This document shows positions 7,527-13,478 of a stretch of 13,478 bases of DNA, piece by piece. The stretch is from contig JAGWQR010000198.1 of assembly GCA_028869975.1 (NCBI GenBank), forward strand, positions 1 to 13,478, given 5' to 3'. The notes beneath the pieces are model-generated. The model had not been told where the DNA came from, searched no databases, and worked only from the letters and a program-made list of their open reading frames with translations. Source of the stretch: Alphaproteobacteria bacterium. Its GTDB lineage: Bacteria; Pseudomonadota; Alphaproteobacteria; Sphingomonadales; Sphingomonadaceae. How positions within the stretch are numbered: the first letter of the stretch is position 1; every line of letters starts with the position of its first letter. The position numbers were made by a program, and so were the translations under genes.

Positions 7527-8267
7527 ATGCGTAATCGATTGATCTTGGCAGGTGTGATGAGCGTGGGCGCGGTAGCGCTCTCGGCGTCCTTTGTCATGGC
7601 GCACTCCTCCTATGATGTCAGAAAACTCGTAAAAAAACGCATGGAAGCACATGAGCTGCGTTCCGATCTAGGCACATTCACGCCCGCATCCGCTGATCCG
7701 CGACTCGCGGCTGCGTTGTCGCATACCGGGGTCATGAGTGCGGGTTTCCGCTTCACCCCCTCTTCGAATGCCTACACCATCGGCCATAGCGTAACTGTTG
7801 CCGTGCGGGCACGTGACACAGGTGCGCACGAGGCTGGCCCGGCCCACGCGACGTTGATGGCGCAAGCCGGGCATAACACAGCGTCGGTATCCTCACTGCC
7901 CGTCGCGTATAATCTTGGCGTTGCGGTCGGCTGGAAGAAATTCGCGCTCACCAGCGATTACCGCAAAACCGATCTCGGCCTGATCCAGGGCGGGCGTGAA
8001 GGCGCTGGCATGGCACTCAGCTACACGGGCCGCAAATGGAGTTCGCGCGTTTCAATTTCCACCGAACATGCGCTCTCCACTTCCCCCAAGGCACTGGGCC
8101 TGACCAGTGATGTCGCGCTTGATGTCGGCGGCGCTTACCGCCTGACCCACAATCTCGATCTGACGGCGGGCGTGCGATACAAACGCGAGCGTGAGCAGTT
8201 GTTCGACGTGATCGACAACAAGCGCGATAGCCAGGCTGTTTACATCGGCACCCAGTTCAAATTCTGA
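7527..8267 (+). CDS. Predicted outer-membrane beta-barrel protein, sphingomonad type
   Basis: A 246-residue exported protein. The signal peptide has Arg at 2 and 4, a hydrophobic core to about 24, and a likely cleavage after VMA (25/26). A positively charged segment follows (VRKLVKKRMEAHELRSDLG), then FTPASADPRLAAALSHTG...GFRFTPSS...HSVTVAVRAR, a pattern I associate with uncharacterised sphingomonad outer-membrane proteins. From about residue 126 there are alternating beta-strand pairs (YNLGVAVGWKKFALTSDY, GMALSYTGRKWSSRVSIST, ALDVGGAYRLTHNLDLTAGVRY). The chain ends YIGTQFKF with a C-terminal Phe, the signal read by the BAM complex. About half a porin in length, so possibly a small 8-10 strand barrel with a periplasmic N-terminal part. 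AGGA lies just before the ATG. A possible CRP-like site lies upstream. Export and barrel are well supported; function is unknown. Confidence 0.8.
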   Translation: MRNRLILAGVMSVGAVALSASFVMAHSSYDVRKLVKKRMEAHELRSDLGTFTPASADPRLAAALSHTGVMSAGFRFTPSSNAYTIGHSVTVAVRARDTGAHEAGPAHATLMAQAGHNTASVSSLPVAYNLGVAVGWKKFALTSDYRKTDLGLIQGGREGAGMALSYTGRKWSSRVSISTEHALSTSPKALGLTSDVALDVGGAYRLTHNLDLTAGVRYKREREQLFDVIDNKRDSQAVYIGTQFKF

Positions 8268-8457
8268 ACTGATCCCGGATCGAGTGGCCGGCGTGGACAC
8301 CACATATTCACCTGCACATGAATTAACTATCTTTTGTTCCACATCAAGTGCTTCTTAAGCATGGTTGGGCGTCGCAAAATGGTTATGTCTTTGTTAAACA
8401 TCTTCACGAAGAGTCCGCAGAGTCGCTGTTCGGGCACGTATTCGGGAGTGAAGGAGT

Positions 8458-9072
8458 ATGATGATAACGAAGACAATTGCGGCCACAGCACCTACTCTGG
8501 CTTTGATGCTGGCCACCGCCGCGCCGACCATTGCCCAACAGGCACCCTCTCCCGTGACACCCCCGTCCTATGGCGCTTATGGCGCAATGCCAGTGGCCCC
8601 GGGCGCCATGCCTGCACCGGTGATGGCTCCACCAAATATGCCCGCACAAGCGACCATGCCCGGCGCGCCCTATACGCCTTGGCAGAATGGCTGGCAGAGC
8701 GGGTGGCAAAACGGGTGGCAGAACGGGTGGCAGAACAACAAGCATCATCACCACCATCATCATGGTGATAACGGCTATGGCTATGGCGCCCCGAGCTATG
8801 GTTATGGGTATGGTTATACCTATCCGCAGCCTGCTTATGGATATGGATATGGCTATCAGACTATGCCGGTTTACTCTGAGGTGGAGGTGCCGAGCCAGCC
8901 GATCATCAGCAAACATGTTTCGACACGTACCTATTATTATGACGAGCCGATTTATGAGCATGTGGTGCATCATTATGTGCATCACTGGCACCCGCCCGTA
9001 TGCGGCTGCCGGATCGTTACGCCCAAACCGCGCCATGTCTGGCATCCCAAACCCAAAATTCAGGGCAGCTAG
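8458..9072 (+). CDS. Low-complexity exported protein with Trp-Gln-Asn-Gly, poly-His and Gly-Tyr repeats
   Basis: A 204-residue protein I cannot assign to a named family. Segments in order: signal peptide to about Ala26 (TIA/QQ); Pro/Ala/Met/Tyr-rich stretch 27-74; five tandem WQNG-type tetrapeptides at 75-94; Lys95 then seven His at 96-102; Gly-Tyr repeats at 106-133; a short ordered-looking part with EVEVPSQPIIS and TRTYYYDEPIY; a His-rich cluster with His168, 171, 172, 175, 176 and 178; Cys182 and Cys184; and a basic Pro-rich tail. Two adjacent ATGs (8458, 8461) follow AAGGAG at 8451-8456 and GGGAG at 8444-8448; the second ATG has better spacing to AAGGAG. The repeats continue in frame without a stop, which argues for real coding. 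Periplasmic or surface location, and metal binding or self-assembly, are inferences. It stands alone between the barrel gene and a 62-base gap. Confidence 0.8.
   Translation: MMITKTIAATAPTLALMLATAAPTIAQQAPSPVTPPSYGAYGAMPVAPGAMPAPVMAPPNMPAQATMPGAPYTPWQNGWQSGWQNGWQNGWQNNKHHHHHHHGDNGYGYGAPSYGYGYGYTYPQPAYGYGYGYQTMPVYSEVEVPSQPIISKHVSTRTYYYDEPIYEHVVHHYVHHWHPPVCGCRIVTPKPRHVWHPKPKIQGS
8680..8739 (+). repeat. Five tandem 12-base units coding Trp-Gln-Asn-Gly
   Basis: Five head-to-tail 12-base units beginning TGGCA, for example TGGCAGAACGGG, differ from each other at only a few bases. Each encodes Trp-Gln followed by Asn-Gly, Ser-Gly or Asn-Asn. Units 3 and 4 are the most alike, differing at one base, suggesting recent duplication by slippage or unequal crossing over. 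Units are a multiple of three, so copy-number change keeps the frame. Confidence 0.9.
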
Positions 9073-9134
9073 ATAGAGCCGCACTAAGCTATACCCAGCT
9101 TGACAGCGGCGATTGTCCTGCCGAGAAGGCTGGC

Positions 9135-9446
9135 ATGATTATTGCCGTGTTTCGCAGCCGGGTGAAGTCCGATCAAATGAGCGACTATGGTGCGCTCGCC
9201 GATGAGATGGAGGCGATAGCGCGCACCATGCCCGGCTTTATCTCGATCAAGGGATTTGTGGGGGAGGATGGCGAGCGGCTGTCGTTCCATGAATGGGAGA
9301 GCGCGGCACATCTGAAAGCCTGGCGCGAGCACCCGGCACACCATGCGGCGCAGGCGCGCGGATACTCGGACTTCTACTCGGAATTCTCGCTCTATGTGGC
9401 CGATGCACCGCGCGTGAAACATTTCAAGGCGAGCGCGGAGACATGA
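9135..9446 (+). CDS. Antibiotic biosynthesis monooxygenase (ABM) domain protein
   Basis: A 103-residue protein with the dimeric alpha/beta ABM fold used by small monooxygenases and heme-degrading HmoA-like enzymes. It begins MIIAVFRSRV (first strand). A helix (MSDYGALADEMEAIARTMPGF), strands (FISIKGFVGEDGERLSFHEWES) and a helix with HLKAWREHPAHHAAQARG follow; the FHEWES and LKAWREHPAH pieces are characteristic. The ATG at 9135 has AAGG about 5 bases upstream; the frame is open back to 9000, but that part overlaps the preceding gene and does not look coding. Its stop overlaps the start of the next gene by 4 bases (ATGA). Substrate is unknown; many members lack a proven enzymatic role. Confidence 0.88.
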   Translation: MIIAVFRSRVKSDQMSDYGALADEMEAIARTMPGFISIKGFVGEDGERLSFHEWESAAHLKAWREHPAHHAAQARGYSDFYSEFSLYVADAPRVKHFKASAET

Positions 9447-9790
9447 TCCTGTATGGCATTCCTAACTGCGACACTGTGAAGAAGGCGCGCGTGTGGCTCG
9501 ATGGGGCGGGTGTGGCCTACTCCGTCCATGATTATAAAACGGCGGGGGTGAATGAGACAGACCTGAAACGCTGGTGCGCCGCGAAGGGCTGGGAGACTGT
9601 GCTCAACCGCGCGGGAACAACCTTCAAGAAACGCCCCGACAATGACAAAGCCGACCTCAATGAAACCAAGGCCATTGCGCTCATGCTCGCGCAACCCAGT
9701 ATGATCAAGCGGCCGGTGCTGGAGGGCGGCGGCGGCCTCCTCATCATCGGGTTCAAGCCGGAGATTTACGCGAGCGCGTTAAAGGCGTAA
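9443..9790 (+). CDS. ArsC/Spx-family thioredoxin-fold protein (YffB-like)
   Basis: A 115-residue protein of the ArsC/Spx/YffB superfamily. It opens MILYGIPNCDTVKKARVWL with the single active-type Cys9 and no CXXC, then has HDYK (29-32), GWETVLNRAGTTFKK (about 49-63) and IKRPVLE (88-94), the motif in which arsenate reductases hold a phosphate-binding Arg. The CDTVKKAR form fits the YffB branch, for which arsenate reduction is not established, so I do not call it arsC. The start at 9443 overlaps the ABM gene stop (ATGA); the longer frame from 9293 lies wholly within that gene. Followed after 9 bases by panB. Likely cytoplasmic. Confidence 0.9.
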   Translation: MILYGIPNCDTVKKARVWLDGAGVAYSVHDYKTAGVNETDLKRWCAAKGWETVLNRAGTTFKKRPDNDKADLNETKAIALMLAQPSMIKRPVLEGGGGLLIIGFKPEIYASALKA

Positions 9791-9799
9791 ACCCGCCCC

Positions 9800-10669
9800 A
9801 TGTCTACAACCTTCACCATCGACACCTCGACGAGCCGCGCCACCCCGACGCCACAGCCGATGCGTCGCCTCACCATACCCGCCATCGCCGCGCACAAGGC
9901 CAATGGCACCACCGCTACCCCGTTGGTCATGCTCACCGCCTACACCGTACGGATGGCGCAACTGCTCGATCCGCATTGCGACATCCTGCTGGTAGGCGAT
10001 TCGCTTGGGCAGGTGATTTACGGCCTGCCTTCCACAGTGCCGGTCACGCTGGAGATAATGTGTGCACATGGCGCCGCCGTGGTGCGCGGGTCTTACCACA
10101 GCGTCGTCATAATCGACATGCCGTTTGGCTCTTACGAGGAATCGCCCGAGCAGGCCTTCCGCAGTTGCGCGCGCGTGCTCAAGGAAACCGGCGCGGCGGG
10201 GGTCAAGCTGGAAGGCGGTGCGGAAATGGCCGAAACCATCGCGTTCCTGGTGGCGCGCGGCATTCCGGTGATGGGGCATATCGGCCTCACCCCGCAGTCG
10301 GTCAACACTCTCGGCGGCTATGGCGCGCGCGGTCGCTCGGATGCCGAAGCTGCCAAAATCGTCGCCGACGCGAAAGCAGTGAGCGATGCGGGCGCGTTCG
10401 CGTGTGTGGTTGAGGGGGTGGTCGCGCCGCTGGGTGAAGCCGTGACCAAAGCGATGGCCTGCCCGACCATCGGCATTGGTGCCTCAAGCGCGTGTGATGG
10501 GCAGGTGCTGGTCGCGGAGGATATGCTCGGCCTGTTTGAGCGGGTGCCACGATTCGTCAAACGCTATGCCGATATGGCCGCATTTGTGAGCGAAGCGGCG
10601 GCGCAATATGCAGCGGATGTACGCGCGCGGGTATTTCCGGGGGATGAGCAGACGTACAGCGTGAAGTAA
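9800..10669 (+). CDS. panB: 3-methyl-2-oxobutanoate hydroxymethyltransferase PanB
   Basis: First committed enzyme of pantothenate (coenzyme A) synthesis: transfers a hydroxymethyl group from 5,10-methylene-THF to 2-oxoisovalerate, giving ketopantoate. 289 residues. The TIM-barrel metal ligands are visible: Asp67 in VGDSLG and Asp106 in IDMPFGSY. Glu138 is in VKLEGG, and the likely catalytic Glu205 is in VVEGVV. Further family motifs are MGHIGLTPQSVNTLGGYGARGR (159-180) and GIGASSACDGQVLV (225-238). The N-terminal 20 residues are Thr/Pro-rich and extend beyond the minimal family core, which begins near MRRLTIPAI (Met21, base 9860). The ATG at 9800 lacks a strong ribosome site (AAGGCG lies about 12 bases upstream), so reinitiation from the preceding gene 9 bases away is possible. 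panC is not in the window. Confidence 0.96.
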   Translation: MSTTFTIDTSTSRATPTPQPMRRLTIPAIAAHKANGTTATPLVMLTAYTVRMAQLLDPHCDILLVGDSLGQVIYGLPSTVPVTLEIMCAHGAAVVRGSYHSVVIIDMPFGSYEESPEQAFRSCARVLKETGAAGVKLEGGAEMAETIAFLVARGIPVMGHIGLTPQSVNTLGGYGARGRSDAEAAKIVADAKAVSDAGAFACVVEGVVAPLGEAVTKAMACPTIGIGASSACDGQVLVAEDMLGLFERVPRFVKRYADMAAFVSEAAAQYAADVRARVFPGDEQTYSVK

Positions 10670-10752
10670 AATAGTCTCTTCGGTTATCAAAATCCGTCCG
10701 TCACAGTCCTAGGGCGTAAACGAGACAGCGCAGTATCGGGAATGTTCGTTGC

Positions 10753-10781
10753 GAGGAGGGTCGAGAATCGCCCCTTCCCTC
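10753..10781 (+). other. Stable hairpin in the panB to yfgM-like leader region
   Basis: GAGGAGGG pairs with CCCTTCCCTC apart from a small bulge. The inner bases TCGAGAATCG continue as CGA/TCG around a GAA loop. A second short stem, GGGC-GCG-GCCC, follows at 10784-10794. No run of T follows, so a classic intrinsic terminator for panB is not clearly supported; a leader structure ahead of the next gene is equally possible. Confidence 0.35.
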
Positions 10782-10797
10782 TTGGGCGCGGCCCCGC

Positions 10798-10819
10798 TAA
10801 GGAGGCTCTCTTGATTTGA
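10798..10819 (+). promoter_or_regulatory. Perfect Shine-Dalgarno followed by a two-codon ORF
   Basis: TAAGGAGG (10798-10805) is complementary to the full anti-Shine-Dalgarno of 16S rRNA. Five bases later comes TTG ATT TGA (10811-10819), a start-Ile-stop mini-ORF in the same frame as the gene that begins at 10832. The downstream gene has its own weaker GGAG at 10821-10824. This may be a leader minigene controlling ribosome loading, or a remnant of an earlier start. Confidence 0.4.
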
Positions 10820-10831
10820 CGGAGACGATCC

Positions 10832-11533
10832 TTGGCGCAGCCGCCCGACACGAATACCGCGTTTCTGCGCGAAGTTGATGAAGAGTTAAGCTATGACCGG
10901 GTTATCGGCTTCTTGCGCGGCAATGCGCGGGCGCTAATCGTGGGGCTTGTGGTCGTGTTTGGCGCGTTCGGAGGATGGCTGCTCTGGCAAAACCATACTG
11001 CAACAGTTGCTGGCGAACAGGGCGAGAAATTCGCAGCTGCCTTTGATGCGATCAAGGCCCGCGATGCCAAGGGAGCCAACGAGAAACTTGCGGATCTGGC
11101 AGCCAATGGAAACCCCGGCTACCGCGCGGCAGCAAAAATATTATCCGCCGACATTGCGCTTGAACAAGGCGACACAAAAACCGGTATAGCCAAACTCAAG
11201 GCTCTTGCGGATGAAAGTGGCGTCGATAACAACTGGCGCAATGTCGCGCTTATCAAGGCGACTGGTGCTGAATATGATGCACTGCCCCCATCTACCATCA
11301 TAGAGCGGATGAAACCACTCGCCATACCAGGCAAACCCTGGTTTGGTACGGCGGGCGAAATGATGGCAATGGCCTATTTCAAAGAGAATAAGCCAGGTTT
11401 GGCGGGACGCTTGTTTGCATCCATCGCTGCCGATAAATCCGTGCCGGATTCAATCGCCGCGCGTGCACGCCAGATGGCAACGAGCCTCGGCATTGACACC
11501 ACTCAAAACACGATCAAGGAAAATGGTCAATGA
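10832..11533 (+). CDS. YfgM-like tetratricopeptide membrane protein (TPR_21 family)
   Basis: A 233-residue, single-span membrane protein. The cytoplasmic N-terminus (about 1-32) has FLREVDEELSYDRVIGFLRGNA, a transmembrane segment lies at about 33-52 (ALIVGLVVVFGAFGGWLLW), and the rest is a periplasmic alpha-helical TPR-like domain (AAAFDAIKARDAKGANEKLADL, AAKILSADIALEQGDTKTGIAKLKAL, AMAYFKENKPGLAGRLFASIAADKS). In E. coli YfgM binds SecYEG and periplasmic chaperones, and the order yfgM-bamB-der is conserved, which matches here. The start is TTG at 10832, with GGAG about 8 bases upstream; no ATG or GTG is available in frame upstream before the TGA at 10817. The stop overlaps the bamB start by 4 bases (ATGA). 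Confidence 0.88.
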   Translation: MAQPPDTNTAFLREVDEELSYDRVIGFLRGNARALIVGLVVVFGAFGGWLLWQNHTATVAGEQGEKFAAAFDAIKARDAKGANEKLADLAANGNPGYRAAAKILSADIALEQGDTKTGIAKLKALADESGVDNNWRNVALIKATGAEYDALPPSTIIERMKPLAIPGKPWFGTAGEMMAMAYFKENKPGLAGRLFASIAADKSVPDSIAARARQMATSLGIDTTQNTIKENGQ

Positions 11534-12879
11534 AGCGTTTAATCCGTAGCTCCTTGGCTGTTGCGCTGACATTGACCCTAGCGTCTGCCGGTCATGCCGG
11601 TCTTTTCGGTGGCCATCACAAGGGCAAACACAAGAATAGCAAGGAAACGCCCACGGTCGGCAAGCGCATCCCGATTCTACTGTCCGAGCAAAGCGCGCTC
11701 CCTGATCCCGCCCTGGCGAATGTACCGGTAGCTATTCCGGATGCCGAAGTTAACCCTGGATGGGCGCAGCCGGGCGGAACGCCAAGCAAGGCAAATGGAA
11801 ATTACGCCTTGGGTGCCGCGATACGGCCCGTTTGGACTAAACATATCTTTGGTAATACATATCGTGAGCGCCTGACATCCGCACCCGTAGTTGCGGGCGG
11901 CAAGCTATTTGTCATGGATACACATGCCAAGGTTTTCTGCTTCAATGCCCAATCCGGTGCGCAGCTCTGGGTTGCCGATTTTGGTGCATTTGAGGGCAAG
12001 TTCGTCGTATATGGCGGCGGTGTCAGCGTTGATGGCGACATGGTCTTTGCCACCAATGGCATGGGCGATGTTGGCGCACTGAGCGCAACCACCGGAAAAC
12101 TGCTCTGGAAAAAACGCCCCGCCGGGCCACTGCGTGGTGCGCCGAGCATTGGGTATGGCGAAATTTTCGTGACCACACAGGACAATCAGATGTTCGCGCT
12201 CAAAGCTGCTGACGGTTCGATTGACTGGACAGCATCGGGTTCGCTCGAATCAGCTGGGGTGTTCGGCGCAGCCGCACCCGCCGTGGCACAAGGCACGGTT
12301 GTACAAGGTTTCTCGTCAGGAGAACTGAACGCCTATCGATACGAGAATGGCCGATCGCTCTGGGGTGATGTTCTTTCGCGTACGAGCGTGACAACATCGG
12401 TGGGAGCCTTATCCGACATTGATGCGGACCCTGTGATTGATCGTGGCCGCGTCTTTGCGATTGGTGCGGGCGGACGCATGGTCAGTGAAGATTTGCTGAC
12501 CGGCCAGCGTATCTGGGAACTGAACATCTCTGGTCTTTCCACTCCCTGGGTGGCAGGAGAGTGGGTCTTCGTACTGACCGAAGATGCAAAACTGCATTGT
12601 ATCGCGCGCGGCACCGGGAAAATCCGCTGGACTCTGCTACTGCCCCACACGGTAAAAAACAAGCCAGATAACCCCATCATCAGCTATTATGGCCCCATTC
12701 TGGCGGACGGGCATCTGATTTTCACGACATCTTTAGGCCAGATTGGCGAAGTTGATCCTGCAACCGGAAGGCTGGTGAAATGGCTGCGCATGTACGGGCC
12801 AACCAGCTTGCCCCCCATCGTTGCCAACAACATGCTCTACACGCTCGATAATATGGGCCGTGTAACGGCCTGGAAGTAA
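11530..12879 (+). CDS. bamB: Outer-membrane protein assembly factor BamB, without lipobox cysteine
   Basis: 449-residue eight-bladed PQQ-like beta-propeller, the BAM complex subunit that helps feed unfolded barrel proteins to BamA. Blade repeats are visible, each ending in a Gly-x-x-x-Trp-type motif: SGAQLW (142-147), then TGKLLW, DGSIDW, NGRSLW, TGQRIW, TGKIRW and TGRLVKW, with VTAWK closing the ring at the C-terminus. The N-terminus MKRLIRSSLAVALTLTLASA is a signal peptide but is followed by GHAGLFGGHHKGKHK; there is no Cys before residue 137, so the usual lipid anchor appears absent and cleavage by signal peptidase I after GHA (residue 23) is likely. The His/Lys-rich linker at 29-38 follows. 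Translationally coupled to the upstream TPR gene (ATGA overlap) and 12 bases before der. Confidence 0.95.
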   Translation: MKRLIRSSLAVALTLTLASAGHAGLFGGHHKGKHKNSKETPTVGKRIPILLSEQSALPDPALANVPVAIPDAEVNPGWAQPGGTPSKANGNYALGAAIRPVWTKHIFGNTYRERLTSAPVVAGGKLFVMDTHAKVFCFNAQSGAQLWVADFGAFEGKFVVYGGGVSVDGDMVFATNGMGDVGALSATTGKLLWKKRPAGPLRGAPSIGYGEIFVTTQDNQMFALKAADGSIDWTASGSLESAGVFGAAAPAVAQGTVVQGFSSGELNAYRYENGRSLWGDVLSRTSVTTSVGALSDIDADPVIDRGRVFAIGAGGRMVSEDLLTGQRIWELNISGLSTPWVAGEWVFVLTEDAKLHCIARGTGKIRWTLLLPHTVKNKPDNPIISYYGPILADGHLIFTTSLGQIGEVDPATGRLVKWLRMYGPTSLPPIVANNMLYTLDNMGRVTAWK

Positions 12880-12891
12880 GGACGCACGGAC

Positions 12892-13478
12892 GTGGCGACC
12901 ATGCTCCCCACGGTCGCCATTATCGGGCGGCCCAATGTCGGCAAATCGACACTGTTCAACCGGCTGGTTGGCAAGCGTATTGCACTTGTCGATGACCGGC
13001 CCGGCGTGACGCGCGATCGGCGCGAGGGTGATGCCGAACTGATCGGCATGGCGTTTCGTGTGGTCGATACTGCGGGCTTCGAAACCGATGATGCTGCCAC
13101 ACTTCCCGGCCGAATGCGCGCGCAGACCCAGGCTGCCGTCGATGATGCAGATGTTGCGCTGTTCGTGATCGATGCGCGCGCGGGTGTGCTCCCGCTCGAC
13201 GCCGAAATTGCACGCTGGCTGCGCGGGAGTGACACGCCGGTCATTCTGCTCGCCAACAAAGCAGAGGGGCGCAGTGGTGAAGCGGGGGTTGCCGATGCCT
13301 TTCAACTCGGCCTTGGCGACCCGATCCCCTTTTCCGCCGAACATGGCGAGGGGCTGGTTGATCTGTTCGAGGCGCTGCGCCCGCATATCGAGCGCGAAGC
13401 AATCGATGTTGAAGCTGAGGGTGAAGCCGGAGAGGATGAACTCCCCGGCCCGCTCAAACTCGCCATCGTCGGGCGGCC
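12892..13478 (+). CDS. der: Ribosome assembly GTPase Der (EngA), 3' end missing
   Basis: First 195 codons of the double-domain GTPase required for 50S ribosome maturation. G-domain 1 is complete: P-loop GRPNVGKST (12-20), G2 Thr in PGVTRDR (37-43), G3 DTAGF (59-63) and a G4 of NKAE (122-125) in place of strict NKxD. An acidic linker (EAIDVEAEGEAGEDE) follows, and the window ends at the second P-loop, LKLAIVGRP. I place the start at GTG 12892 because AGGA lies at 12879-12882 with 9-base spacing; an in-frame ATG at 12901, which gives the common MLPTVAIIGRP beginning, has no ribosome site at proper distance. No stop occurs in the window. Third gene of the yfgM-bamB-der unit. Confidence 0.96.
   Translation, partial: MATMLPTVAIIGRPNVGKSTLFNRLVGKRIALVDDRPGVTRDRREGDAELIGMAFRVVDTAGFETDDAATLPGRMRAQTQAAVDDADVALFVIDARAGVLPLDAEIARWLRGSDTPVILLANKAEGRSGEAGVADAFQLGLGDPIPFSAEHGEGLVDLFEALRPHIEREAIDVEAEGEAGEDELPGPLKLAIVGR

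Noticed and set aside
8349..8361. Small inverted repeat TGCTT-CTT-AAGCA between the barrel gene and the low-complexity gene
   Set aside because: Five-base stem with a three-base loop and no T-tract; not enough for a terminator. The rest of 8268-8457 shows no clear promoter or hairpin either.
8404..9084. 226-residue open frame on the minus strand, antisense to the low-complexity gene
   Set aside because: It is a by-product of the repetitive coding strand: it has no signal peptide or recognisable motif, and a ribosome site and a signal peptide support the plus-strand reading.
9100..9105. TTGACA, perfect -35 hexamer before the ABM gene
   Set aside because: No -10-like hexamer at 16-18 bases, and it partly overlaps a small AAGCT/AGCTT inverted repeat (9086-9101); too weak to call.
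9000..9134. N-terminal extension of the ABM gene back to an ATG at 9000
   Set aside because: This part overlaps the upstream gene, has no family similarity, and the ATG at 9135 has a ribosome site and gives the normal family length.
9293..9442. N-terminal extension of the ArsC/YffB-like gene
   Set aside because: It lies entirely inside the ABM gene in another frame; the family begins at MILYGIPNC (9443).

Overview
The window looks like core chromosome from an alphaproteobacterium, most likely a member of Sphingomonadales. The evidence is a DUF3576 lipoprotein directly upstream of leuS, an LptE of the short alphaproteobacterial type (Cys-Gly-Met-His-Pro-Leu-Tyr after the lipobox), an outer-membrane protein of a type I associate with sphingomonads, the gene order yfgM-like/bamB/der, and GC-rich codons throughout. 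The genus cannot be fixed from this sequence alone. I see no rRNA, tRNA, CRISPR array, insertion sequence or integrase, and no gene-free stretch exceeds 300 bases.

Layout. (1) Positions 1-957 (+) hold the 3' part of an RND-type outer-membrane efflux channel, cut by the window edge. (2) Positions 964-7298 (-) form a tight six-gene block, transcribed DUF3576 lipoprotein > leuS > lptE > holA > glmM > glutathione peroxidase-like. leuS/lptE and lptE/holA overlap by 4 bases (ATGA), and the other gaps are 9 to 28 bases. The block joins protein synthesis (LeuRS), LPS export (LptE), replication (Pol III delta), peptidoglycan/LPS precursor supply (GlmM) and peroxide defence. (3) Positions 7299-7526 are a divergent control region with a CRP/FNR-like palindrome, a second palindrome and a likely promoter for the minus-strand block. 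(4) Positions 7527-8267 (+) encode a predicted outer-membrane beta-barrel. (5) Positions 8458-9072 (+) encode a strikingly low-complexity exported protein (Trp-Gln-Asn-Gly tandem repeats, a seven-His tract, Gly-Tyr repeats and a C-terminal His/Cys cluster). This is the most unusual gene here. (6) Positions 9135-10669 (+) hold a small ABM-fold monooxygenase-like gene overlapping an ArsC/YffB-like gene, then panB. (7) Positions 10670-10831 are a leader region with a stable hairpin and a perfect Shine-Dalgarno sequence feeding a two-codon ORF. (8) Positions 10832-13478 (+) are yfgM-like > bamB > der, with der cut by the window end. This BamB lacks the lipoprotein cysteine.

Envelope biogenesis is the common theme: LptE places LPS, BamB (with the YfgM-like partner) inserts beta-barrel proteins, GlmM makes the GlcN-1-P needed for both peptidoglycan and lipid A, and the efflux channel and predicted barrel are clients. 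Most genes are ordinary housekeeping genes. The accessory interest lies at 7299-9072 and in the leader at 10750-10834. All family calls are by eye from motifs and gene order; no database search was run.
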